Source of the DNA: JALZUV01 sp963837025
Lineage (GTDB): Bacteria; Pseudomonadota; Alphaproteobacteria; Rickettsiales; JALZUV01
Direction of reading: 5' to 3'
DNA length: 64,000 nt
Assembly (NCBI GenBank): GCA_963837025.1
Contig: CAWILT010000001.1
Coordinates: 124,001 to 188,000, forward strand
In this document: one piece after another, positions 17,678 to 25,838 of the stretch
Numbering within the stretch: position 1 is the stretch's first letter
Layout: the number at the start of each line of letters is the position of its first letter
Made by a program: the position numbers and the translations under genes
Notes under the pieces: model-generated
The model's input: the letters and a program-made list of their open reading frames with translations, nothing else
The model's database searches: none
Told to the model about the DNA's origin: nothing

Positions 17678-18220
17678 TTAATTAAATTCGTTAGCGTTTT
17701 TTACCGGAAAAAAAGTGTATGACAAGGTGATTGTCGTAACTTCTTGCGCATCATCATCATTTAAAAGCTCAGGGTCTATATAAAATGACACAGGCATTTC
17801 GACCGTTTCGCCGGGTTGTAGGGTTTGTTCTTCAAAGCAAAAACATTGAATTTTAGCGAAATATTCGCCAACTTTATGCGGAGTTACATTATAAGTCGCT
17901 GTGCCCGTGGTGGGTTTGTCCGAAAGATTGGTTGCACGAAAGAACACCAATTCATTTTCGCCAACTTTGCCTTTAATCAGTTTTTGCTCCGCTTCAAATT
18001 TCCAAGGCAACCCTTGGAATACAGTAGCATCAAAGCGCACGGTAATATCACGGTCAGTCATTACTTTAGAGGGTTCGATGGATGTGGTAGTGGTGCCACC
18101 AAACCCCGTTACGTTACAAAATATGCGATAGAGTGGAACCGAGGCATAGCTTAACATTACCATTCCTACAACAATCATCAAAAGGCTTAATGCAGTAGAA
18201 GTATTCTTGTTTAGAGCCAT
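17678..18220 (-). CDS. ctaG: Cytochrome c oxidase copper chaperone CtaG (Cox11)
   Basis: Delivers copper to the CuB site of oxidase subunit I. 180 residues. One N-terminal membrane anchor (about residues 10-30, ending VPLYRIFCNVTGFGG) is followed by a periplasmic immunoglobulin-like domain. The copper-binding CFCF motif lies in KIQCFCFEEQ, and PVSFYIDP is conserved. Adjacent upstream is the 43-residue CoxF-like protein. Confidence 0.95.
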   Translation of the reverse strand: MALNKNTSTALSLLMIVVGMVMLSYASVPLYRIFCNVTGFGGTTTTSIEPSKVMTDRDITVRFDATVFQGLPWKFEAEQKLIKGKVGENELVFFRATNLSDKPTTGTATYNVTPHKVGEYFAKIQCFCFEEQTLQPGETVEMPVSFYIDPELLNDDDAQEVTTITLSYTFFPVKNANEFN

Positions 18221-18352
18221 TTAAGAATATACAACCTCACCAAATTTTACAAAGCTCATAGCGAATAGCACAATGATGAGCGTCATTAAAATGCCAAATA
18301 ATATCCAGTTTTTGCGGCGCATATTGGATTTTGTATCATGTGAATTTTCCAT
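18221..18352 (-). CDS. CoxF-like micro-protein with one membrane helix
   Basis: 43 residues from the ATG at 18352: a basic N-terminus (SNMRRKNW), one hydrophobic helix (ILFGILMTLIIVLFAMSFV) and a short tail, K-F-G-E-V-V-Y-S. Size, topology and position directly before ctaG match the small CoxF proteins of alphaproteobacterial oxidase operons. A longer reading with ATG at 18424 adds 24 charged residues and cannot be excluded. There is no spacer before ctaG. Its role in oxidase assembly is inferred from context. Confidence 0.7.
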   Translation of the reverse strand: MENSHDTKSNMRRKNWILFGILMTLIIVLFAMSFVKFGEVVYS

Positions 18353-18467
18353 GCCAACACTATACGCATTTACGCGCGCTTTGCGAGGCAAATCGAAACA
18401 AAACTTGCGGTTTGACTCCGCCATCGCTAGACATAAGAAAAATAAGATACATTACAGGGTAACTTTT

Positions 18468-20159
18468 ATGTTCCAGTTTCGCTTCATTCTCGCTGCTATG
18501 GCACTTTGCGCCACATTCATCTTACCTCTCAGCGCCCATGCCCAAATTTCAGATGCGCAAATAGCAAAATGCCAAGCAGGTATTGCCATAGATATAAATG
18601 AAGCGCGCCCTGGCAATTCAGAAATTTCAGATCAGTTAGATGAAAACGAGAAGTATATTGGTGATGATATAACGCTTGTTACCATGTTTCAAAACGGATT
18701 TGCTTCGGTAGTTGGTGTAATGGGCGATGTCTTGTTCTTTGAGTTATTCCCTGAAACATTAGGTTATCCTGAATTAAACGATGATTGCGATATAGTGCAG
18801 CGCGGATTTCCTTTTGTTGTATTTTGGCTTGTGATGGGCGGTGTATTTTTCACTTTGCGCTTACTTCACATCAACGTGCAAATGTTCGGCCATGGTTTTG
18901 CGGTAGTGCGCAATAAATATTTACGTAAAGAAGATATCGGGCAGGTTACACCCTTTCAATCATTAGTAGCTGCGGTTTCAGGCACCGTGGGTTTAGGTAA
19001 TATTGCAGGTGTGGCAGTCGCCATTACAATGGGTGGCCCGGGTGCTGTTATATGGATGGTAATTGCTGGTTTCATAGGTATGCCAACAAAGTTCGCAGAA
19101 GTGACGCTTGGTCATAAATATCGTCATATTGATGAAAATGGTGTGGTTTCGGGTGGTGCATTTTATTATCTGCGTGATGGATTACGTGATATTGGTCTTG
19201 CAACACTTGGAAAATATCTAGCGGTACTATTTGCCATATTATGCTTATGTGGTGCATTTGGTGGCGGCAACATGTTCCAATCCAATCAAATGGTTGCAGC
19301 CCTCACTAATACGTTTGAGTTAAGTGATATTGACTGGGTTATTGCATTGGTTGCGGCGGTTGCTGTAGGAGTGGTGCTCATTGGTGGGGTTAAACGTATT
19401 GCCGAAGTAGCAGAAATTATCGTTCCCTTAATGGCATTAATTTATGTAGCGGGAACTGTAACCGTATTAGTTGTAAATGCCGCAGCAATACCCGATGCAA
19501 TCGCCTTTATGTTTGATCAGGCATTTAGCTTGGAATCTGCAACGGGCGGTATTTTCGGTGCATTAATCATGGGTTTCCGCCGTGCCGTATTTTCAAATGA
19601 ATCTGGTGTTGGCTCAGCACCTATTGTAATGGCAGCAACGAAGGTGAGCGAGCCAGTTCAGATTGGTGCCGTTTCAACGCTATTGCCTTTCATTGACACG
19701 CTAATAATTTGTTCACTAACGGGCTTAGTGATTACTGTAACTGGCGTTTATGAAGATACCGCTGCCGATGGGGTAGTGCTCACCAGTTTAGCATTTGCTA
19801 CTGTGGTGGACTGGTTCCCAATTGTGTTATCCGTTGCCGTATCACTTTTTGCTTTTACTACCATTCTAACGTGGAGTTATTATGGCGAACGTGCTTGGAA
19901 CTATCTGTTTAGAGGCAAAGGTTTACGTATTTATCACGTTATTTTTTGTCTTGCGGTGTTCTTTGGTGGAGCGATGCAGGATTCAGCTAATGAAGGATTT
20001 AGCTTGATTGTTGATTTCTCAGACTTGGCGTTATTAGCTATGGCGATTCCAAACCTAATTGGTCTATATTTACTGTCGAACGTACTTGTACGCGATGTGA
20101 AAGACTACCGTCGCCGATTAAAATCGGGTGAAGTGAAACTTAGTAATACAGATAAATAA
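18468..20159 (+). CDS. Sodium:alanine/glycine symporter, AGCS family
   Basis: Imports alanine or glycine with Na+. From the ATG at 18468 it is 563 residues. A signal-peptide-like start (cleavage after AHA, residue 25) leads into a periplasmic segment of about 60-90 residues before the first helix (FPFVVFWLVMGGVFFTL). The family signature VAAVSGTVGLGNIAG is intact, and FSNESGVGSAP is the second conserved site. The frame is open 65 codons further up, but that extension would overlap the divergent oxidase genes and lacks a plausible start. A similar leading signal sequence occurs in some AGCS proteins. Confidence 0.9.
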   Translation: MFQFRFILAAMALCATFILPLSAHAQISDAQIAKCQAGIAIDINEARPGNSEISDQLDENEKYIGDDITLVTMFQNGFASVVGVMGDVLFFELFPETLGYPELNDDCDIVQRGFPFVVFWLVMGGVFFTLRLLHINVQMFGHGFAVVRNKYLRKEDIGQVTPFQSLVAAVSGTVGLGNIAGVAVAITMGGPGAVIWMVIAGFIGMPTKFAEVTLGHKYRHIDENGVVSGGAFYYLRDGLRDIGLATLGKYLAVLFAILCLCGAFGGGNMFQSNQMVAALTNTFELSDIDWVIALVAAVAVGVVLIGGVKRIAEVAEIIVPLMALIYVAGTVTVLVVNAAAIPDAIAFMFDQAFSLESATGGIFGALIMGFRRAVFSNESGVGSAPIVMAATKVSEPVQIGAVSTLLPFIDTLIICSLTGLVITVTGVYEDTAADGVVLTSLAFATVVDWFPIVLSVAVSLFAFTTILTWSYYGERAWNYLFRGKGLRIYHVIFCLAVFFGGAMQDSANEGFSLIVDFSDLALLAMAIPNLIGLYLLSNVLVRDVKDYRRRLKSGEVKLSNTDK

Positions 20160-20200
20160 ACACTATAACCTTTTGGGCATGATGTTTACAGAATAGCCAC

Positions 20201-20398
20201 TTAAGATTGCGAGTGACGCTTTTGGATAACGTAGTTAAGTTTTTGCAACGCTAACTTCTTCAAAGTTTCTTTAGAGGCATTCGGATCACCTACAATGCTG
20301 CCTTCTATTCCTGTTTCAGGATCAATTGCTGTAACCTTTACATAACGCCCTTGGTGAATAAACTCGATGATAGCTTCAGTGATTAAGGGGCGTGGCAT
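20201..20398 (-). CDS. Small conserved alphaproteobacterial protein (DUF6898-like)
   Basis: 65 residues: IEFIHQGRYVKVTAIDPETGIEGSIVG and a short basic helix (LKKLALQKLNYVIQKR). The pattern resembles the small DUF6898-type proteins found next to the CNNM/HlyC gene downstream of aroB in alphaproteobacteria. Predicted small beta-alpha fold without catalytic residues. It follows the CNNM gene after 12 bp and closes the aroK-aroB-CNNM run. Function unknown. Confidence 0.75.
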   Translation of the reverse strand: MPRPLITEAIIEFIHQGRYVKVTAIDPETGIEGSIVGDPNASKETLKKLALQKLNYVIQKRHSQS

Positions 20399-20410
20399 AG
20401 TTGGCTAACT

Positions 20411-21715
20411 TTATTCGTTATCAATATCAGCCGCAGCAGCGCTTTTAGAAATTTCAATCCGCACACGCATAATTTGGGTTGGGGTAACTTCTTCTACACT
20501 AAACTCAAAGCCATCAATCATAAAACTATCGCCATGGCTCGGAATATCGCGCGCTTCATGGAGGATTAACCCAGCGACCGTATTGGCATCATTATCTGAT
20601 AGCTCCCAATCAAAATGACGGTTTAAATCACGAATACTTATCCCACCTTCAACCAACCACGTGGTGGGTGAAAGCTCAACAATGCCTGTCATGTCGATGG
20701 TGTCATATTCATCATCAATCTCGCCGACAATTTCTTCAATCACATCTTCAAGCGTAAGCATTCCTTGTAAATCGCCATACTCATCTACTACCAAAGCAAA
20801 ATGTTGGCGCTTTTGCCTAAACGCGTAAAGCTGCTCTTTAAGACTTGTAGTGGAAGGGATGTACCAAGCCTTATTACAAATTTCGAGGATATCTTGGTGT
20901 GTAATATTCGTGCGGCCACTGCGGTGAATCAATTGCAGCAGTGTTTTGAGGTGTAAAATGCCTAAGATATTGGTGTAATCGCCCTCATAGATAGGCAGCC
21001 GGCTGTGAGGTGAATTAATGGCAGCATCAATAAGCTCTTTGATTGGTAGGGAAACATCAAGCCCTTCAATTTGCTTACGGTGAATCATAATTTCACCCAC
21101 TTCAATTTCTTCCAGCTCTAATATGCCGCCCAACATGTCGCGCTCGTGCTTTTCCATTTGGCCTTCGCGATGGTGCATTTCAATCGTGCCGCGTAATACT
21201 TCGCTTGCAGTGAATAATCCATTTTCATCCCCGCTTACATCAATACCAAATAGCGCGAATATACGGGTGATAAACCATTTAACCGTCATTGTAATGGGAG
21301 AGAATAATAACACACATAATGCAATAGCTGGGGCCACGGCTAATGACACTTTTTCAGAGCGTTTAATGGCATAAGTTTTAGGCAGAACTTCGGCAAAAAT
21401 AAGCACTAAAAAGGTCATCACAGCGGTAGCATACACCACACCCACATCGCCCCACATGGTAATGGCGAAACTTGTAGCAAGCGCCGAAGCTAAAATATTT
21501 ACCAAGTTGTTGCCTAATAAAATGGCTCCAATAAATGTTTCTTTCTCACGGCGCAGCTTGGAAACAATTTTGGCGCGTTTATTATTTTCTTTAACTAATT
21601 GAAAAATACGTGACCGTGATACTGCTGTTAGGCCCGTTTCAGATCCTGAGAAAAACCCAGAGCATAAAATGAGAAAGAAAATAGTGAGAAGATAGAGTAT
21701 TGTTTCGATTGTCAT
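20411..21715 (-). CDS. CNNM/CorC-HlyC family membrane protein with CBS domains
   Basis: 434 residues. N-terminal CNNM (DUF21) domain with three to four helices (start TIETILYLLTIFFLILCSGFFSGSE split by the conserved SGSET), then a CBS pair at about 200-325 (LPIYEGDYTNILGILHLK; VVDEYGDLQGMLTLEDVIEEIVGEI), and a CorC_HlyC domain at the C-terminus. The family is linked to Mg2+ or other cation export or homeostasis. The start overlaps aroB by 4 bp; the aroK-aroB-CNNM order is typical for alphaproteobacteria. Confidence 0.92.
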   Translation of the reverse strand: MTIETILYLLTIFFLILCSGFFSGSETGLTAVSRSRIFQLVKENNKRAKIVSKLRREKETFIGAILLGNNLVNILASALATSFAITMWGDVGVVYATAVMTFLVLIFAEVLPKTYAIKRSEKVSLAVAPAIALCVLLFSPITMTVKWFITRIFALFGIDVSGDENGLFTASEVLRGTIEMHHREGQMEKHERDMLGGILELEEIEVGEIMIHRKQIEGLDVSLPIKELIDAAINSPHSRLPIYEGDYTNILGILHLKTLLQLIHRSGRTNITHQDILEICNKAWYIPSTTSLKEQLYAFRQKRQHFALVVDEYGDLQGMLTLEDVIEEIVGEIDDEYDTIDMTGIVELSPTTWLVEGGISIRDLNRHFDWELSDNDANTVAGLILHEARDIPSHGDSFMIDGFEFSVEEVTPTQIMRVRIEISKSAAAADIDNE

Positions 21716-22785
21716 AATTCTTTTTGCCTGTAAGCGTTGATAAATGCAACTAATGAGGCTTCATCAATCCGATTTACAATTTTACAATCACCAATATTTT
21801 CCATCAATATAAGCGTAATATCACCTTTATTCGCTTTTTTATCCTTGCGCATCATTGCAATGAAATCATCTGCTTTAGGCCAATGAGGTGGCTGAACCAC
21901 AAGACCACTTCGCTTAATAAGTTGAAAAACACGGTCTGCTGTATTTTGGGTCAAAATACCAATGAAGGCCGAATAATGGGCGGCCATTGCTAAGCCGATA
22001 GCTACTGCTTCGCCATGATTTACCATGCCTTTATAGGCAAATTCAGTTTCAATCGCATGTGCGAACGTATGGCCTAAATTTAACAATGCACGCCGTCCAA
22101 GCTCACGCTCATCTTGTTCTACAATACGCGCTTTAATAGCAATAGCTTTGCTAATGGCATATTCAAGATTTTTAGGTTTCAACCGTAAAACAGCTTCATA
22201 ATTCTGTTCAAGCCAATCAAAAAGTGAGGCATCATCGATAAGTGCCGCCTTTAAAATTTCGGCAAAGCCTGCTTTAATTTCTCGATCTGGTAGTGTTTGT
22301 AATACATCAGAATCAATCAAAACGGCTAAAGGTTGGTAGAATGATCCTACCAAATTTTTACCTGCAGGCGTGTTAATGCCTGTTTTTCCGCCAACAGAAC
22401 TATCAACCTGTGATAGTAACGTAGTGGGAATTTGTATAAATGGAATGCCGCGCAAAACTATGCTCGCGGCAAATCCCGTTATATCGCCAACCACGCCACC
22501 GCCCAGCGCAATTAAAACGGTTTGCCTATCAACACGCATTTCTAGCAACTCATTAAGCAGCTTTTCTAGCTGCGAGAAAGATTTGGTAGATTCGCCTGCT
22601 GGCAGTACGATGAATGGGGCAGGCTGTTGGAGCACTTTTTGTAAAGGTTCAAGCCAATATTTGGCAACATTCTCATCGGTAATAATAATTGTTTGTCGAC
22701 CACTGATCAAGGCAGGCAGATGTTTGAAAGCACCTTGTTCAATCATAATAGGATAGTTTGAGCCATTGGGAAGTGTAATTTGCAT
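21712..22785 (-). CDS. aroB: 3-dehydroquinate synthase
   Basis: Second step of the shikimate pathway: DAHP to 3-dehydroquinate, NAD and metal dependent. 357 residues. The NAD-binding ALGGGVVGDITGFAAS, PTTLLSQVDSSVGGKTGIN, the metal-ligand region (GFAEILKAALI) and LNLGHTFAHAIE are all intact. It is 4 bp after aroK and overlaps the CNNM gene by 4 bp, so all three are likely one transcript. Confidence 0.97.
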   Translation of the reverse strand: MQITLPNGSNYPIMIEQGAFKHLPALISGRQTIIITDENVAKYWLEPLQKVLQQPAPFIVLPAGESTKSFSQLEKLLNELLEMRVDRQTVLIALGGGVVGDITGFAASIVLRGIPFIQIPTTLLSQVDSSVGGKTGINTPAGKNLVGSFYQPLAVLIDSDVLQTLPDREIKAGFAEILKAALIDDASLFDWLEQNYEAVLRLKPKNLEYAISKAIAIKARIVEQDERELGRRALLNLGHTFAHAIETEFAYKGMVNHGEAVAIGLAMAAHYSAFIGILTQNTADRVFQLIKRSGLVVQPPHWPKADDFIAMMRKDKKANKGDITLILMENIGDCKIVNRIDEASLVAFINAYRQKEL

Positions 22786-22789
22786 GATA

Positions 22790-23326
22790 TTATTTCAGCA
22801 ATTCCGGCTGCTCAGCTTTAAGGCGCTGAATGATATTTTTGACAATATTTTCATGCGGCCCAACACCACTATCCACAATCATGTTAGCTTCTTCATATAC
22901 GCTGTAGCGTTCTTTAATCAGTTTAGATAGAATTTTGCGTTTATTGCCTTTAGCTAATAATGGTCTGCTATCGCGGCGGCTTACACGATCTAGCAGCACT
23001 TCTAAATCAGCGCGAAGCCATATGGTGAACGCTTTTTGGCCTATCATATCGCGAATGGCGGGTTGCATGAAAGCGCCACCACCCGTCGCTAGAATTTGAT
23101 TTTGGTTTGATAGTAAGCGTTTAATCACACGGCTTTCTAAGTCTCGGAAAATACTTTCATCATACATCGCAAACAAATCTGAAATTGAACATCCGGCAGC
23201 TTCTTCAATTTCAGCGTCTGAGTCAACAAAAGGCAGCTTTAAACTCGCCGCAAGCCGCAAGCCAATGGTTGATTTGCCTGCGCCCATAAGTCCTACAAGA
23301 ACAATTGGTTTAGATAAACTTGCCAT
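22790..23326 (-). CDS. aroK: Shikimate kinase
   Basis: Phosphorylates shikimate with ATP. 178 residues. P-loop GLMGAGKS at 12-19, DSDAEIE shikimate-binding motif near residue 35, FRDLE, and GGGAFM (second substrate site) followed by the RDSRPLL lid region. First gene of the aroK-aroB-CNNM-DUF6898-like set, divergent from the small membrane protein at 23396. Confidence 0.96.
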   Translation of the reverse strand: MASLSKPIVLVGLMGAGKSTIGLRLAASLKLPFVDSDAEIEEAAGCSISDLFAMYDESIFRDLESRVIKRLLSNQNQILATGGGAFMQPAIRDMIGQKAFTIWLRADLEVLLDRVSRRDSRPLLAKGNKRKILSKLIKERYSVYEEANMIVDSGVGPHENIVKNIIQRLKAEQPELLK

Positions 23327-23395
23327 TTGTGTTTAGTATCTCTAACAATGAAAACAGAAAAGAACCTAACAAACCCGAGATTAAAAGCAATCACC

Positions 23396-23545
23396 ATGGC
23401 AGAGAATAAAAGAGTAGCAGTGTTTTTTATCTTTATTTTGTTAATTATAGCAGGATTTATCGCATGGTTGGCTTTGGTTCAGCCTACACCCGTTCAAACT
23501 AAGGTTGTTAAAGAAATTCCAAATGAACGCATATTTACAAAGTAG
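23396..23545 (+). CDS. Small single-pass membrane protein of unknown function
   Basis: 49 residues from the ATG at 23396: a short charged N-terminus (AENKR), one helix (VAVFFIFILLIIAGFIAWLA) and a 20-residue tail. A start at 23348 would add 16 residues. It overlaps the next gene by 23 bp in another frame, which suggests translational coupling to the secreted protein. I recognise no family. Position between aroK and xerD suggests envelope function, by context only. Confidence 0.6.
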   Translation: MAENKRVAVFFIFILLIIAGFIAWLALVQPTPVQTKVVKEIPNERIFTK

Positions 23546-24854
23546 TCTTCTATGCGCGTTACTCATTGTTTCGCCTGCAGCTGTGTTTGCTCAATCCTAT
23601 TCTGATCAGGATGATATCTATAGCCTTGATGCAAATGAATATGCCCCAATCGCGCCTAGCGAGGATTACTCTAATGCTGCATCGTTTCGGTCATCAGGTA
23701 TTGCCATTGCCGATAATAGCGAGCCATCGATAGGAGGGCTAGGAATATGGCCTGCCGAGGGAGTAAATTTACCCTATGATTTATGGAATAATATTTCGGA
23801 AGAATATGCTATTAAATTGATTAAAGGCTTACCGCAGCAAATTTTCAGCAATAGCATTCGTAATTTGGTAATCCGTTTGCTCACATCTGAAACAGCGCGT
23901 AGCGATTTAAGTGAGGCATTTTTAACTGCACGCGTCAATGCGCTTTTGCGCATGGGGCAAGCCTCACTTGCATATAAACTTCTATTACGCGCACCTGAAA
24001 ATCGATTATTGGAAAAAAATGCTAAAACATTGCATCTATTAAATGCCATTTCCGGCAGTGAAAAAGCAATGTTTTGTGAAACTGCGCAAAATTATCAAGA
24101 TGATACGCCAGACGCTTTCTGGCAGCGCTTTACCGTAATATGCTTTGCCTTGAAAGGTGATAATGCCAAAGCTCAATTAGGCTTAGAGCTTTTAAATGAG
24201 CAAAATAATGCACCACCCTTATTTAGCGATACACTTAAAGCGTTAATACAAAAAAAACCGGTTTCGGTTTCAAAACTATCAAGCTTATCTCGTGAAGAAT
24301 TAGCATGGTTAGCTGCCGCATCAAAAATTCCAAACAAATCAGTTGATAAATCCGACACTATTTTGAGTTTTGAAAAACAGTCTCTTCTGATGTTGGCTAC
24401 GAAAGAACATCGTAACTTATTTAAAGATAATGCAGCGCGTTTTGCATTTAACCAAACCCAATTACAGCCTTTAAGTGATGTTACACCTGATATCCCATTA
24501 AAATCGGTTAATATTGATTCTAATGCTGATTCATCAGCGGTGAGAAAAGCATTGTTAACCTTAGCAATGCGCCGAGTTTGGGGTAAGCCTGTTTCACTTG
24601 AAATTGAACAATCGCTATGGCGCAAAAAACATACCGCGACTATGACGGAGCTTTCATCACTATGGCGCGAGATCTCAGTTAATCAACAAGATGATAATCA
24701 GCGAGCCGCATCGCTTTTAACGCTCATTACGCCTTTGACCGATCCGTTACGAAACTACACCATAAACGATGTTGAATTTATCGTTATGGAATTAAAATCT
24801 CTAGGCCTTTTAGATGATGCAGTCGCCGTAACCGAAGAAGTATTGGCTGAGTGA
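23523..24854 (+). CDS. Secreted or periplasmic helical protein of unknown function
   Basis: 443 residues from the ATG at 23523. A clear signal peptide ends at VFA|Q (residue 23). The mature protein is mostly helical with leucine/alanine spacing like a solenoid (ALLRMGQASLAYKLLLRAPENRLL; AMFCETAQNYQDDTPDAFWQ split by charged turns), so a TPR-like fold is possible but not proven. A hypothetical gene at this place between aroK and xerD is recurrent in alphaproteobacteria. Start overlaps the small membrane protein and the stop overlaps the xerD start (GTGA). A TTG at 23505 is a poorer start because it would precede the signal peptide with a charged stretch. Confidence 0.8.
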   Translation: MNAYLQSSLLCALLIVSPAAVFAQSYSDQDDIYSLDANEYAPIAPSEDYSNAASFRSSGIAIADNSEPSIGGLGIWPAEGVNLPYDLWNNISEEYAIKLIKGLPQQIFSNSIRNLVIRLLTSETARSDLSEAFLTARVNALLRMGQASLAYKLLLRAPENRLLEKNAKTLHLLNAISGSEKAMFCETAQNYQDDTPDAFWQRFTVICFALKGDNAKAQLGLELLNEQNNAPPLFSDTLKALIQKKPVSVSKLSSLSREELAWLAAASKIPNKSVDKSDTILSFEKQSLLMLATKEHRNLFKDNAARFAFNQTQLQPLSDVTPDIPLKSVNIDSNADSSAVRKALLTLAMRRVWGKPVSLEIEQSLWRKKHTATMTELSSLWREISVNQQDDNQRAASLLTLITPLTDPLRNYTINDVEFIVMELKSLGLLDDAVAVTEEVLAE

Positions 24855-25744
24855 AAAGATTTGAAATCCACTTAAAAGCTTTCCTTAACATGATGGCGGC
24901 AGAAAGGGGTGCATTAAAAAACACGCTAGATGCTTACCGCCGCGACCTGAAATTTTTAGCTCTCGAACTTAAAAATTCTGTGAATGACTGCAACCAAGCA
25001 GAAATTGAAATGGTGTTGCGTACATTGTCAGTGCAGCAATCTCCGCGTACTATCGCGCGAAAGCTTTCATGCTACCGCCAATTTTTTAGTTTTTTAATAG
25101 ATGAGAATATTCGCAATGATAATCCAGCATTGCGAATTCCCTTACCTAAAATTCCCCAAACACTCCCTCAATTTCTAAATGCTGAGCAAATTAGGCAAAT
25201 GATTGATGTTTTGGAAAGCAAAAATACATCAGCATCACGGCGTTTGCTTGCCCTGATCTCATTACTATACGCAACTGGCTTGCGCGTAACAGAGATGCTA
25301 ACCTTAAAACGCAAAGCGGTGCAAGAAATGCTGCAGTCACAAGAACCTTTGTTACGTGTATTGGGTAAGGGTAACAAAGAGCGTATTGTGCCCGTAACGG
25401 CTCAAGCGTTGAAAGCACTGCGCAATTATTTAGTGGATTGCGACCCTCAGGCATTATGGCTATTCCCAGCAAAAACGAAGGCTGGACATCTAACACGACA
25501 ACATTTTGCACGTATGCTTAAACAAGCGGGATTAGAAGCAGGGTTGGATGCCGATGCTCTATCGCCCCATGTACTTCGGCATAGTTTTGCAACACATTTA
25601 TTAAAAGGCGGGGCAGACTTGCGCCTGATTCAGCAATTATTAGGCCATAGCGATATTTCCACGACCGAAATTTACACCCATATCCAACCTGAGCGCATGA
25701 AAGCGCTGCTTGAAAAGCACCATCCGCTAGCTGAAAAAAAATGA
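24851..25744 (+). CDS. xerD: Site-specific tyrosine recombinase XerD
   Basis: Resolves chromosome dimers at dif together with XerC and FtsK. 297 residues. N-terminal SAM-like core-binding domain (1-105), then the catalytic domain with Arg145 (TGLRVTE), Lys173 (GKGNKERIVP), His240 and Arg243 (HVLRHSFATHLL), His266 (LGHSDISTTE) and nucleophile Tyr275 (YTHI). GTG start overlapping the previous stop. No neighbouring integron or mobile signature, so this is the housekeeping enzyme. XerC is the close alternative by sequence; position near aroK favours XerD. Confidence 0.92.
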   Translation: MKRFEIHLKAFLNMMAAERGALKNTLDAYRRDLKFLALELKNSVNDCNQAEIEMVLRTLSVQQSPRTIARKLSCYRQFFSFLIDENIRNDNPALRIPLPKIPQTLPQFLNAEQIRQMIDVLESKNTSASRRLLALISLLYATGLRVTEMLTLKRKAVQEMLQSQEPLLRVLGKGNKERIVPVTAQALKALRNYLVDCDPQALWLFPAKTKAGHLTRQHFARMLKQAGLEAGLDADALSPHVLRHSFATHLLKGGADLRLIQQLLGHSDISTTEIYTHIQPERMKALLEKHHPLAEKK

Positions 25745-25746
25745 AG

Positions 25747-25802
25747 CCGTCATAGTTTTGTCATAGTGCGTTCATCAAACGGTAACATTTGTTTGGTAAA
25801 AC
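25747..25802 (+). promoter_or_regulatory. PhoB box (four 7-mers, 11-bp period) with -10
   Basis: CCGTCAT (25747), TTGTCAT (25758), CGTTCAT (25769) and CGGTAAC (25780) occur at exact 11-bp steps. This is the arrangement of two tandem PhoB sites (consensus CTGTCATnnnnCTGTCAT). An extended -10-like TGGTAAAAC follows, with TAAAAC at 25797-25802, 10 bp after the last 7-mer and at the spacing expected when PhoB replaces the -35. No PhoB-independent -35 is evident. Confidence 0.75.
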
Positions 25803-25838
25803 TAAGGGTAGAAGAAACGAATATGAAAGAGGCTTGAA

